NCBI RefSeq assembly: GCF_901709675.1
Contig: NC_051095.1
Coordinates: 5,207,956-5,271,955, forward strand
DNA from: Syngnathus acus
Lineage: Eukaryota; Chordata; Actinopteri; Syngnathiformes; Syngnathidae
DNA length: 64,000 nucleotides
Direction: 5' to 3'
The notes beneath the pieces were generated by a model. It had not been told where the DNA came from and ran no database searches. It worked only from the letters and a program-made list of their open reading frames with translations. The translations under genes were made by a program, and so were the position numbers. Shown here in pieces: positions 41,152-53,549 of the stretch. Every line of letters starts with the position of its first letter. Within the stretch, counting starts at the first letter, position 1.

Positions 41152-43873
41152 TTACGCTCGGGTGGTTGTGTGTCTGATTTCCAGTTCCAACTCGGTGATC
41201 CTCACCTATCAGTCGGCAACAAAAAGACTCGTGTTAGTGCGGGGGCGGCAAAGCCGTTTCATTGTTACCATGCAGGCAGCCACGTGTTCTGACGTCTTTC
41301 TGGTCGAGTATTTCTCTGAGACCTCGGATCTCCTCTTGCTGTTTGTAGAACGCCTCGCGGAGCTAAAAAAAAAAAAAAAGTCAAGATCATATTTGAAGGG
41401 CCAATTGGATTTGAGATAATTTTGACAGAAATCTCTGGAAAGTCTAAAAAAAAATCCTTTTAGATGTGTTTTGTGAGCAGGTTCCAATTGTTGCTAAAAC
41501 AGCGCCACTCTGCTTGTGTGGCGTAAGTTAGCAATTGCAGTTGAAAATGCACAGGTGAGATGTACGGGACTTCTAAAGGTGGCTTTCAAATTTAAGACGC
41601 TGAAAAAAAATCTTTTACCTCATCCTCAGTGGTGGGCGGCGGCCTCTCGGTGGGCTCACAGCAGTGGGGCGTGACATCGTACATCCACAGTTGCGACTCA
41701 TCTGGCTGCCACCCTGAAGGTTTGTGTACCTCCCTGTGGTATTTGGCATCCTGGTAGGCCAGCTGCTCCTCCAGAAAGTTCTAGTGCATTAAAAACCACA
41801 ACAAAATACATAATCAGTTTTGTTAGATGTTATTCACAACCCTCGAGTGAGTACATTTTCGATGAAGCGGGGAAGCGCTTTTGCGGCCGGGCCTTTGGGG
41901 TACCAGTTCTTCTCAGCAAGGCTTTCTGTGTAAGGGTTGACTACTCGAGTGCTAGGATGTAGAGACATCAAAACTGGGCCTGCTGGACCAGAATGATGAG
42001 TTTTTGCTGAGTCATTGTGGAAAACCATAGTCTGCTGTTCTTGGGAAGACGGTTCACCGACCCCTGTTGATTCCTGCTAGCCACTCTTGAGCCGTCACGG
42101 CGGCCCGGTTTCCCGCCGTCATTGGGTAGAGATCCTCGTGAAATGTCGCTGACTGACGGGACGGACAAAGCATGAGACGATTTCCACATATTCCAACGAA
42201 CTCACAAATGAGACCAACCTTCTTGCGCGGCACGATCATGGACAACGGTTCCACCAGACCTTTGACGGCGATCAGACGATAGAATCGGAAAATCTCGCAG
42301 ACGTTGACATCCAGGCCGCGCTTTGGCATCACCGCTACGCTGCCGCAGAGGTCACGTTAGCGTAGCACAAATGAAATCATTCAGCCTTCCCAAAATAAGC
42401 ATATGCTTGAACTAGGACTCGGACTTAGCCTTGGCTCGTGTTGGTCCGCATCTCACCGAGTCCTTTATGAGGCAGCGGGGATCTGAACTCGGTCAGAAAG
42501 CTGACGTAAGGTTTCTCCGAACTCAGCTCGTAGTACCTGATGTTCCCCTCACCCTGCAGCAAACACACTTCAGCTGTCATTGAAATTTTGATGTAAAGCT
42601 TTTGTGAGACCCAAAACGGGTGCACGGAACCTTCCCGGCCAGGTAAAGCATATCAGTGTCCGGATCAAAGAACGGGAAGAGGACTCCCGCAGAACCATCT
42701 AAATCTTCTTCGTACAGCGGCTCCGACAAGTCGTCCTGCTCACAATAACAAACAAAGACGAGTTTTGTATGATCATTTTTGCGTAGTTAATTATTAGCTA
42801 TCGAGGAAGTGAATTTACTGGATCCCAGAGGACGAGCTGTCTGTGGTTCCATGGAGAGCAACCGGTGCTCAGCAGCATCTTCAAGCCTCCCATGTACATG
42901 ACCTTGTTGGCCCTGTGAGACTTGTTGCAGGACACCTGCAGCACCAGCCCACAAGGTCACGTTTTGTCACAAATCCCTCACCCCCCAAAACACACCTGGA
43001 GAGTCTTTCCTGTGCGAGGGTCCAGCACTCGAACGCGTCTGTCTTTGGACGCGACTGCCAGGCGGTTTCCTTCCCGGTTGAAGCTGACGGACAGCAGCAA
43101 CATCTCCGACGGGAAACGGTGGTAGACGGGCGCCATGACGACACGCACCGGACGCCTGAGCACCGCTCCATCCTGAGACACGTCCCAGAGGAGGACCTGG
43201 AGCCGAGAGCAAAGATTCTTTTTGGAATTATTTCTTAAGGCCACTGACTTGGTTTGGGATCGAACCTTGTAGTCATAGGCCGAGCTTAGAAGAAGATTCT
43301 CGGCAGTCGGATGCCACTCGATAAGTCCGACCCTCCTGGAGTGACCGATCAGAGTCTTCCTGGCCTGGGTGAGATTCCGCTGGATGCCACAGAGCGGAAT
43401 GTCCCAGATCTTGACCTGTTTGGTAACACGTTCAGCCGTGAGCGCCAATAGAGCAAGAGCAGACCACAGAAATCAATTAGCGAGCACCGTGCAGTCCTCC
43501 GAACACGAGGCGATGCAACAGTCATCAAACGGGTTCCACTTGACGTCAACAACCTGAGCCCTGTGACCGCACACCCTCGGGTGCTGAGGGTCCACTCGGC
43601 CTGTCTGAAAGGGGAAAAGTCAGGCAATTCTTCCTTTGGTTAGAATACCGACAATGATCGTGGGGTTCCTACGTGATGGATGGGCAGCACCAAGAAGGAC
43701 CCGCCCCCGCCGCACTCGGTCACCATGGCAATGAAGCAAGGATTGACGCAGCAGTAGTGGTTGTCGTGGACACCACGTGTGATGGGAATGCCGTCGTAGC
43801 TGCGCCACCTGCTGGACGCTTTCCCGAAGACGTGGCGGAACTTTGAGCAGTGGAAGGATGAGCGCCTTGACAT
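41152..43873 (-). CDS. coro2a: Coronin-2A
   Basis: Exons (minus): 43873-43673, 43604-43488, 43415-43266, 43196-42996, 42935-42819, 42735-42631, 42553-42457, 42334-42219, 42152-42062, 41979-41855, 41780-41619, 41362-41294, 41205-41152; phases join, giving 534 residues (human CORO2A about 525). The N-terminus has the coronin signature [14 protein letters not shown] and the class [23 protein letters not shown] repeats follow ([44 protein letters not shown]), then the coronin-specific [19 protein letters not shown] and [19 protein letters not shown]. The end is a coiled coil ([29 protein letters not shown]). Coronins bind F-actin and regulate Arp2/3 and cofilin; CORO2A is also known in nuclear corepressor complexes. 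Two donors are weak (GTGCTC after exon 2 and GTCAGA after exon 12). The ATG at 43873 follows a CTGCAG acceptor, so a 5' UTR exon lies upstream. Confidence 0.93.
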
Positions 43874-43952
43874 CTGCAGGAGACCAACGTGTGTGTCAAA
43901 ACTGTTTGAGACATCTCAATGGCCTCTTGTGGCCTCCTGATCATTTGGCTGC

Positions 43953-44059
<107 letters not shown>

Positions 44060-44519
44060 AGGTCAATGTCCTGCATGATCAGGTCACATCAATAATGCAA
44101 ATGTCATTATTGGGTTTAATATTCTCATTAATAATAAATCAATACACATGCACACAAAGTGACAAATTGGTCATCTGTAACAGATCACCTCTCTCGTTAA
44201 ATATACATGAGTGACATTTAAATTTCCTGTTTAGTAGGTGGGGGAGGAAAGCAGCTGAGAACATCTGCGAAGGACATCTGGAGGATCAAAACTAACTTTT
44301 TTAGTGTACCTCTCGGGGTACCAGAACACATTGCACATTGTGTACTTTATTTCTCAAGTCATTGTGGGAAGTCCACAAGGACGCGCAAATTCCCCACACG
44401 AACACTAATGACATGACAATGATTTCATCCAACAATGTGTGAGCTGCACACAATCCACATCCAAAAACTACCTCTGACTTGCACCGTGGTGATCATGTGA
44501 CAAAAGCAACAACTTAGCC

Positions 44520-44849
44520 CAGGGGTGTCAAACTCATATTTTTTCACGGGCCGCATTGTAGTCATAGTTTCTTTCGGAGGGCCATTATGACTGTCAACCC
44601 AAATAAATGTATGAGCACCTCATATTATATACAGTATTAGCTACAAAACAAACTGACAAATAAGTCGTTTTCAAATCACTCTAGTAAAAACTGGTCAAAT
44701 ATTTAAAAAAATAATATTTTTTAAAAGTGAAGACAATTTGCAATTCTAGTAATGACACACGAATTTGATGCACAATTTGTCTTGGTGGGCCACGTAAAAT
44801 GATGTGGCGGGCCGTATCTGGCCCCCGGGCCTTGAGTTTGACACCTGTG
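44520..44849. mobile_element. hAT-like MITE with 8-bp target duplication
   Basis: Terminal inverted repeats CAGGGGTGTCAAACTCA and TGAGTTTGACACCTGTG (two mismatches) bound a 330-bp non-coding element that also contains the GGGCCGCATTG and GCGGGCCGTATCTGGCCCCC blocks common in fish genomes. Flanks ACTTAGCC and ACTTAGCT at 44512-44519 and 44850-44857 form a 7/8 target duplication, the size expected for hAT elements. Confidence 0.75.
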
Positions 44850-45519
44850 ACTTAGCTAAAAGCACGAAGACTGGAAACGGAAGGAACAACGCGTCCCTAA
44901 ATCAATTGTTCAGACTCAATCTTACCTCTGACAGTCATTTAGAGATGCCACCTGGCAAAGTTTGGGACAGCTGGAACAACACCTGGATGAAAGCTCAAGT
45001 AGAAGCGCCGGTGTTCCGCTGACTTATGGCAGCCCACCACAGCTCACTCTCCTGATCTCTGATGTTCTGCCTCCCCCGGGCACATGAGCTGACGGAGGTT
45101 TATGCACGGCTGCTCGCGCACAAATGCACCTCAACATGTGACACCGTCGCCAGACACGCTGAGGTGTACCTGCCGAATGACCGCTCCGTTGCTACAAAAT
45201 GGTGATAGGTGGGTTTTGCACACCTGTCCGTCCTCAAGTAACAAACAGCCTTTTACTGTCGTAAAAAAAAAAAAAAGATAGCAGTGTTTCTCAACTTTTA
45301 TTGACCCAATTATCGTGGGACAACACAAAAACAATCATTACAAAAAAGTAAACATTTTGTAAAGATTGTCAATTTACTCGTGATTTAATTATAGTATGAA
45401 ATCTGGTCCTGCTTCCTTCAACGCAAAGTTATTGTTTTGTTATATGTAAAGGCAACTAGGCAAGTTAATTGTACATTCTGCCACCTAGTGGAAAAACGTT
45501 TTTTCTGCCTGTCACAATA

Positions 45520-45852
45520 CAGTGATCCCTCGCTACTTAGCGTTTCGTTTATCGCGGCTTCACTACATCGCGGATTTTTTTTCTGAATTAAAAACACATT
45601 TAAAAGTCAAAATAAAACTTCTAAATGGAGGAAACATGTGTCTAACCATTAGGACAATGTAGTATTGCTCCAAATGTTCATTTACATTCCTTTAGAAGTC
45701 CGTTTTCGCGTGTTAGCACGATCACGAATTAGCATCTTTCCGCTAACTCGTTAGCCTGCCCAGTACTTCTTGTTGGTGACCGTACTTCGCGGATTTCACT
45801 TAACGGGGGTGGTTTTTGGAACCAATTATCCGCGATAAACGAGGGATTACTG
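45520..45852. mobile_element. TA-flanked MITE
   Basis: The ends CAGTGATCCCTCG and CGAGGGATTACTG are near-perfect inverted repeats, and the subterminal GCGTTTCGTTTATCGCGG and CCGCGATAAACGAGGG also pair. TA dinucleotides flank both sides, pointing to a TA-targeting (Tc1/mariner-type) transposase. It is non-coding. Confidence 0.7.
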
Positions 45853-46138
45853 TACAGTGCTTTGCTGACGAAGATGAATGAAATGCCTCTTTCGATCACA
45901 TCAGTCCAAATAATAAGCGGAGGACGAGGATGAGGATGAGGAAGCGATGAGCAGGTTGAACTGTGATAGCTCATTTGGGTCGTTTTTAGCTAACCACTGG
46001 AAACAGCTAAACAGAGCATAAGATGGAGCCACAAAATTTTATTTCCACACAAATCACAAACTTGTGTTGTCCCATGTGGGGTGATGTGGTCTAGGTCAGA
46101 CTCCTTGTCAGCAGTGGGCCTGGATTGCCAGGTTGGAG

Positions 46139-47409
46139 TCAGAAGTCTGAGTGGTTTATGTGCGTCTCTTTTTGTGGCACTGTAAAAACGGTATCGTGCT
46201 CCTCTGATTGTGGCGCTTTGTTGTTGGCCACTGCAGAGTTGGAACGGTCACAGAATTTGTTAGCATTTGTTAGCGCCATTTTTGGCTAGCAGTAACTCAG
46301 CTGGTTACCTTGGTCATCCATGTTGAGGGCCTCAAAGTTGCCCGCAGGATCCCCTGCATGGTTTCCAGGAGCCGTCCGCTGTAAGTCAAAGGAGTACATC
46401 TACGAGGAACATGAGAAGATCACTGAACCATCCTCAAGGGTGATGTTTGCCGATGTGCCGGTCTTACTCGGGATGACCTCCTCAGCATTAAGAGGATGAT
46501 TAGAAGCATGACAATCATCAGTAACAGCAGCACCAGGAGGATGGGACCTAAAGAGCGAGGGCGGCATCTCGTCAAGGGTCCCAAATGTTTGATATCAAAA
46601 TCTTACCCAAGGAAGAAAGGGAGCCCGCGGAGGACGCTGAAAAAAACAATTGTCGGTAAAGCCATCTGTATTTAGTCCTGCTGAATGTCATTTTGACTTT
46701 ACCCGCCTCTGTTGAGACATTTAGCGCTATCGTTGAAACCACGATGGTGTCATACGCTGGTGTGGTCAGCTTCTTCTTGTCGGGATCAATAAAGATCCGT
46801 GTCTTGGGTTCTCTCTGTGTCCCGGGTGTTTGTCCCTATTTAATGAGCGTTAATGATTTTTCAATGACAACAGGCTTTACGCACATATTGAAACAGATAA
46901 TTTTGGTGACATCAAGAAGTTGAAAGTGTCTCCTCAAATGAAATCTTGAAATTGTACATATCCTTATTGAATGTCATTATTTTTTAAGGAGTACTAAAAA
47001 GTTAAAGAATGACTGTCTTAGGATAAGAATGGAGGCGGAGATCAGCGGCACCGTTGATGTTGACAGCTCATCAGGTTGATCGGTCCAAATTCGATTCTGA
47101 TGGGTCGACATTGGTCTTGTTGATGCGTCCGTGGTGGGGGCCGCTAACGTTTGAGCATCAGGAGCAAACGTGGACAATACATAAGATGTGGACCGGCAGG
47201 AAGAACTCCATTTTGACTGTACCTGAGGTGCGGTCTCTTGACGTCGCTGTTTGGTTTTGTCCTTGGCAAACACTTGCCGCTGTGAAAACTGTAAAGACCA
47301 CACGTGTTAAACTATATCGAGATGTTTCATTTGAGTTTCCATTTAAAGGATCCACGTAAACATTGCAGCTGCACCCACCTAGCAAGAAGAGTCGACGGCT
47401 CATCTTCAT
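46139..47409 (-). CDS. Small Ser/Thr-rich type I membrane protein, unrecognised
   Basis: Eight short exons (minus): 47409-47379, 47279-47223, 47143-47052, 46835-46703, 46636-46607, 46547-46468, 46399-46309, 46230-46139. Every junction is GT-AG and all phases join to a 201-residue frame, which is strong support although no family was recognised. The signal peptide is MKMSRRLFLLAASVCQG. The ectodomain is Ser/Thr/Pro-rich with N-glycosylation sequons (NQTA, NVST). One membrane helix is about residues 116-136 (PILLVLLLLMIVMLLIIL), stopped by RRSSR. The cytoplasmic tail holds YSFDL and ends THINHSDF. It looks like a mucin-type surface receptor or adhesion protein. A minus-strand AATAAA at 46043-46038 lies about 96 bp after the stop. 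An initiating ATG two codons in (47403) is equally possible. Confidence 0.7.
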
Positions 47410-47646
47410 TGCGGGCGAACAAAGATGTCGACTTAACTTCGGATCGCAAGCCCGCCAAAGAAACTCAGCAGCCCGTGTATTTTTACCACAGCGCTACGCG
47501 GGCGCAGTTTCAGGAAGTGAGATACCGACCACATGGTGAGAGAAGGCCACAAAGACACAGGATGTCATCTCTCTCTCTTTTCACTTATCACACAAACACG
47601 ACATTGTCTCCTTTAGTCTAGATTGAGATCTTGAAATCAAGTCAGT

Positions 47647-47652
47647 TTTATT
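47647..47652 (-). other. fhip1a: Candidate poly(A) signal of fhip1a
   Basis: AATAAA on the minus strand about 500 bp after the fhip1a stop. The 47410-48146 interval otherwise shows no gene. Confidence 0.3.
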
Positions 47653-48146
47653 TATACAGCATTGATTGAGCTGCTGTCATAAGATCACAAATGCCAGCGA
47701 CGGAAATAATTGTCTCCGTAGAAGCTCAGAGCGGAGATGCTAATCCGCAGTGAGAGGAAACAGATGAAGTGACTCAGGCATCTGTTTAAGTCAGGTGTTC
47801 TGGATATGTAATATTGCGAGGAGGACCACCCAGGAGACACTGAATAAAAGTTTCTGGTGGGCCTCGGAACGTATTGGAATCCTCCCCTGATGAAGCGGCT
47901 GGGGAAAGCGATGTCTCGGCTTTCCTGCCTAAAGTGCTTAAACCTACACGTGCAGCAAGAAGATGGAATTACGTTGCATGAGAAGGTCGAGGGAAGCGAT
48001 GTTCTGTTTTTTTATAACATTTAATCGATCAAATGAGACGAAGGGTCATCACTTGTGTTCAACACAAAAATTCAAGGGCTTCCAGGACTTATAAATACAT
48101 AAATAAAATGACTGAAAGTGTCTTTTTCAGGTGAGGCTTATCTCTT

Positions 48147-51100
48147 CTACTCCTCTGTGGTCCAGTCTGGAGTGATGCTATGCTCCAAAGCGATGGCGGC
48201 CAGCTCCTTCAGGAATTCTGCGAATAGGACGATGGCGAACACTCGGCTCTTATCTTGTGGTGGGATGGTTGGACACGGAGGCAGGAGACTTATGTGGGGG
48301 ACTGCTAGAGAGTTCCTCACAGAACCGTTGGGAAGAAGGCGGTCCGGATGTTCAACGCTCTGAGAGTGGAGGTTCTCTGGAATACATTCAGATGTGGCCG
48401 GGTTCAATATTGACTTTTTGACCACTGGAGGAATAATGCTGACTAACCTCGGATCTTGCTGTCATGGTCTTTAGCCAACAAGAACCTCCATGCCTGTCTT
48501 ACCAGGGCGGGGCACTCTGGTCTGGCTTGGATGTAGCGCTCGATTTGATTGTGAAGTGACACCAGCACCTAACCACACACAGCATTCGGAGAGATCTTGA
48601 ATATCTTGAGGTACGAGTTCAATTTGTTCCGTGACTTGTAGCTCACAATGCATATCTCAAATCGTCTTTCCCCATTGAAATGAAAGGAAATGCCATTAAT
48701 CCATTCCAGTCACCCCAAAAATGAGCCAACAATAATCAGGAAAGTATGTTTGCATGTTACCTGGTATAGCGTAGACACACCAGCCTGCTGGTGTGTTTGT
48801 GTGCCCAACAGGAATGTTCTTAGCAAAGGTTGCGGGTACGACGCCAGCTGAGCCAGGATGCCCGTCACCAGCAGGTTGACGGCAATAGAATTCTCCAGTA
48901 GGTTCTCCAGCCGGGACAGAAGGACACTGATAAAAGGCCCTGTGTGGGAGAGTGGGGAGATTTATTGAAGAAATTTACTACAATAATCCAAAAATTAGTC
49001 TGCTGTGAGGATTTGAGTTGATTGAAGCTTGGGGGTAAGATGGTGAACTATTATACAACTAAATTGTTATTTGGAGAAAGTTTAATCATTTTCCATCTGG
49101 AAGTTTGTGTCATGATGTGTGAACCCACCTGTAAATGGAACCTCGTGCCTCACCCCATCTTCGTCTTCGTCCTCCTCTATCATCTCCTCATCCCTTTCCT
49201 CTCCATCTTCACAATCCTCCTCTACCAGTTTTTGTTTGAGGTTTTGAATCCGCTTCGTGAAGGTGGAGATGTCATCCATGATGTTGTCGCACTCGGGCTC
49301 TGCCCCTAAAGAGCGCATTAGCTCATGATACTTGGAGAGGAAGTCGTCGTTGTCGCCCGGGACTTTGTTGTTGGGCAGATTTGGCGAGTCTGTTGGATGG
49401 CGGTTGAGTGACGTGTGATTTTGCGCATTTGCGGCACAGTCTACATTACAAACGTCAATGCGATCATTGATGTCCTCGTTTCTCCTCCTTCCAAGATCCT
49501 CACTCTGTCTTTCCTCCGTTCCCCCTTCCTCACTCACCCTCCGTGATGACATGATGCAGTTGACAGTTTCATGGATCGTCCTTCCTGTTGTCGTGGCTGA
49601 GACGCTGCCTCCACGTACTCGTCGATTCGCTGCCATCATTCTTTCCAATATAGCAGCCTTGGCGTCTTTTTGGGCGACGAGGTCATAGACCAGAACATCC
49701 TCCTCAAATTCATTCTCCTCCACATAGGCGCCTTGTACTAGCTTGATGGCGCTGCGTTGCATCTCTTGAATGTGGCGAGGAGGTAAGGGTGGTAGAGAAG
49801 GGAAAGAGATGCCAATTGAAGACGACGGATCCTCAAACGCAAAAAGGTCATCCCACTCAAGCTCCAGAGCAATGTTTGCTCTTCCTGGCTGGTTACTCTT
49901 GGAGATGACATCTATGGAGCAAGAGGTCGGGGAGGCAGCAGCGGAGTCGCTCTTTAGTTGCCGTTCCATGTCGTCCTCATTTGTGTCATCCACTGTGCCT
50001 GTTCTGTTTTGGAAAGGTGGTGGATTGTGACCGTCGTAAGGTGCCGACCAGCGCCGACATGCCCTGAGGGACGCCACAATTAATAAGTAAGGTGAAATTC
50101 GAACACTAGCATAGCACCGTAATGGCACAACACTGTTTTCCTTATAGACCTAAGTCAAGCTCTTCACATAGTTTCTTAGCATCAGGCTGCCACCAGATGG
50201 CGCCAAAGCAATTTGTCTAATCTTGTTATCTGGTGGGATCGCTAACCTGTTTGAGGTGGCGATGGCTTGTCGGGCGTCTGAGAGGTAATGCAGGTAGTTA
50301 ACGTCCATCAGGAAGTCGGAGCTTCGCCAGTAACCAACGCTATCAGCCACCGACACATCTGACCATCACAGAGCACAAGTTCAAACATCTCACTTACGTC
50401 ACACCATCGCCAAATAATCATCACCTGCTCCTTTGGGCCAGTGGATGTGCTCTGAGGCTAAGTTTGTGTTCGGAAGGCGGACAGGGCACCAGGAGGGCAG
50501 GAGGAGCAGAAAAGAGGCGGCACTTGTGGAGTACCAGGTCTTGTGCTTTAAGGAGGACCGCTGCTTCCTGCTCAGGTGGCTGCAAGCAATCAAGAACCTG
50601 AACACACACAATAGCGAGTCAGCTAAACAAGTGATGTTTATTGGTCGTCCATACGGCAGGCATTTCTTGAAATTTGGGTTCCAAATTTTTCTCGAGCTGA
50701 CCTGAAAACGAGCTGCAGCATGACGTCCTCACAAAAGAGACCGATGAGCGTCCTGAACAGGGACAGCGACACCGTGCCGAGCTGAGGAGCACCAAGACCA
50801 GGTCATCACTTTGTTTTGGATCTGCTTTCAACGGTATGTCCGGGGGGGGGACGTTACCTGGAAAGGTGTGTTGACTCTGCTGACCAGCGTGTCAAGGATG
50901 TGTACGTTATCGTGGGCGTGCAGCAGGATGAAGGACAGGAAGGTCTGCAGGAGCGCAGGCTCAGAAATGGAGCGCAGGAACAGGTCCAAGTAGGCCGTGG
51001 TGGTCATGACCTCCTCCACAGTCAGCTTTACGCGGACGCACAGATACATTTTCAAAACTAGTGCAATCATGTTGAAAACTTCAAATCAACAATGTTTTTG

Positions 51101-53549
51101 TGTACCTTATGCAGGGCAGGAGCCAACACCGGCACCAGGAACCCATTGTGGATGTAACTCAGCAGCTGGGAACGGATGGAAGGATGCGTCACCTAGGAGA
51201 AGGTCAGGATCAAGAACAATTTTGTTGTGTTTTCAAGACAAATAGATTTTGTATCAGGCTCGGTGCATTACGCTGGTAACGGCGCTGCAGAAACCCAGCG
51301 AGTGCAGGAAGTGGACAAGAGCCGGAACCTGTTGAAAAGTCAGAACACTCATATGCAATAATGCACCTGAAGGTTTAGCGTTCTATGTGTGCAGTTGTCA
51401 TGGTTACCTGTTGCCAGTCGGGCTGATCTAGGCAGTGCCAGTCTTCACTGTAAACCTGCAACCTGGCCGGCAGAGAGGAGTAGAGGCCAGAGAGACCTGT
51501 GGCCAGAACCTGCACCCAGAACCTGGTATTTAGTACTGTCACTGCTAAATTACTGGCAATATTATTCAAAATGAAGACAATCTGACACCTGCGCCTAGAG
51601 GTGAGTACGGATCACAACACAAAGCCGAACACTTGGATAAAAATTCCAGAGAGGATTACGTGGGAAAGAATTATTTTTTTCTTATTCCTTAGCCTGTGTA
51701 CAGGGGAGGAGCCACAGATTCAACCGCAAATCAAAACAAGAACAGTAGCTCCTGCCTGCCATTCATATGCATCAGATTTGCTAATCCCGCTCTGGAGTGC
51801 CGGCCAATCTCGTGCTGATTTACTAATCTGCTCTCTACAAGAAGATTGAGGTCAGAGTGGTCACATGGCCTTAAATCTGAATGTGAGATGTAACGTTGGT
51901 TGCCACGCATGCTAGTACTCCTACGTAGGTTTTTTAAAAATATTTTTTCTTGATAGTTATAGTGGACTTTATAGTTAATGAAGCCCACTCAAAATCCAAT
52001 ATTACTGATCAGGGAGTATCCAAAAATAAATGATTTGGAGTGGAGTGACTGAATGGGGAAAGTGTAGAAACGAATAATTAAAAAAAAGAAATAAACACAT
52101 GAAATAAGTGAGTGACTGGTATGTTTGTATTATTGCGAATGTTTTATATAATATTTTCAGTTTGCCGTAAACAATAGCTGATCATGATTTCTCACTGGAG
52201 TGGCTGTTGTTGAAGAATGCACAGCGCCCTCGGGTGGCGTGGAGTACTCACAACACTTCCTAAAATTTGACCTGGAGTAACTCTACTCAAACCAGTTAGA
52301 TTGTTCCATAACGTACGGCGGTGAGATCACAATGAACGCTGCCACCTCACTCAACACCAGCAACATGTTCTTTGAATCATGGAAAACGTTCACCAACTAA
52401 CTTTGTATTGTAAGGTCTTTTGTAGATGTGGTGGTGTTGTCCACTCATGGAGAACCCTATATTGTGTGGGTAGGGGGGGAACTTACTGGGCAGAAGTACG
52501 TGTTCTGGGCAATGTGCTGGGCCACACGAGGCTCAGAGGCCGAAAGCGACATGATGAGCAGAAGAGCTTCTCTGGCCTGCTGACCTACCGGACCTTGTCT
52601 GAGGGAGATGAAGGTGCCTTTCAGAGTGTGCTGATTGAAATTATTGTCATTCAACGTGTGCATGTGTTCAAGAACCTGTGAGTGTACGGGATAAGGAGAG
52701 AGAAGAGCAGGAAGTTGGCAGCACCCTGGTCCTCGCTAGTGTGGAAGAACAGTTCCAGCACTGAGGGGTCCTTCACCAGAGCCACGCAGAGCTGGTACAA
52801 CAGGAGGACAAGCTCTGCCTCAACACGGCCACCTGTGTCTGAAAAATTAAAGATGGTCAACCAAGGGGTAGGTTCTACCAAGATGATGTAGCGTACCTGC
52901 GCCTGCGCCACCACAGGAGGCCAATAGCGTCATGAGCGGCCGCAGCAGTGGCTTGTGGTGCAGTAGCGGCTGGTGGGCCTGGGTTAGGAGCATCTGGTAC
53001 ATCCTGAGCTGCTCCAGTTTCATGTCTTCGGTGAATTGTCGCCTTAAACTCCACAGGAACAGGCGCTCCATAACACCCTCTAGAACCACAAACTCCAAAA
53101 TGGGACCCATCGCTCCTCCTGAGGATTGGGAACACCAGCATGTTTGTTTATGTTTATTACTAAATGTAAACGTGATCCTTTGAGCTCTCACCTTGACCCG
53201 CCTCCTCCTCCATGAGCAGGAACAATATGTGTTCCACGTAGTTCTGAACAGCACTGGCCTCATCGGCCGGGATGGACCCGAGGCGGGCACCGCCGGTGGT
53301 ACCTGAGAGGAAACTCAGCGCGCTGGTGCTGCCGCGACTCGGCTCGTGTTTCTCCAGGATCTTCACCACCTGGAGGCCAAGGACACCCGGTGAACTGGAG
53401 AAGCCATCGCATGACGCTGAAGCTATTTGGCATCACACGCTCACCTGCGCCCAGTGATTCTTAAACACGATCATGCAAGTCTCCGGGTCCACTCCTTGCA
53501 GAGTCAGCGACTTCCTGCGGTCGCCGCCGGCCACGGCCAAAGTCATCAT
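48147..53549 (-). CDS. fhip1a: FHF complex subunit HOOK-interacting protein 1A (FAM160A1)
   Basis: Sixteen coding exons (minus): 53549-53445, 53369-53192, 53118-52897, 52838-52676, 52598-52487, 51509-51408, 51328-51272, 51192-51106, 51025-50858, 50781-50702, 50597-50425, 50358-50247, 50063-49129, 48939-48761, 48568-48448, 48376-48147; phases join, giving 1007 residues (human about 1040). Signature blocks are SLTLQGVDPETCMIVFKNHW, ASAVQNYVEHILFLLMEEE, NTYFCPVLATGLSGLYSSLP, YIHNGFLVPVLAPALHK, VEEVMTTTAYLDLFLRSISE, NVHILDTLVSR and the C-terminal FAEFLKELAAIALEHSI. The large exon 13 is a variable acidic linker. FHIP proteins join Hook adaptors and FTS and link dynein to endosomes. ASAVQNYVEH and the GPILEFVV block point to FHIP1A rather than FHIP1B. 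The last intron is only 71 bp. Confidence 0.93.

Noticed and set aside
49458-49688. Plus-strand open frame within fhip1a
   Set aside because: It lies wholly inside the antisense of fhip1a exon 13 and shows no independent motif.
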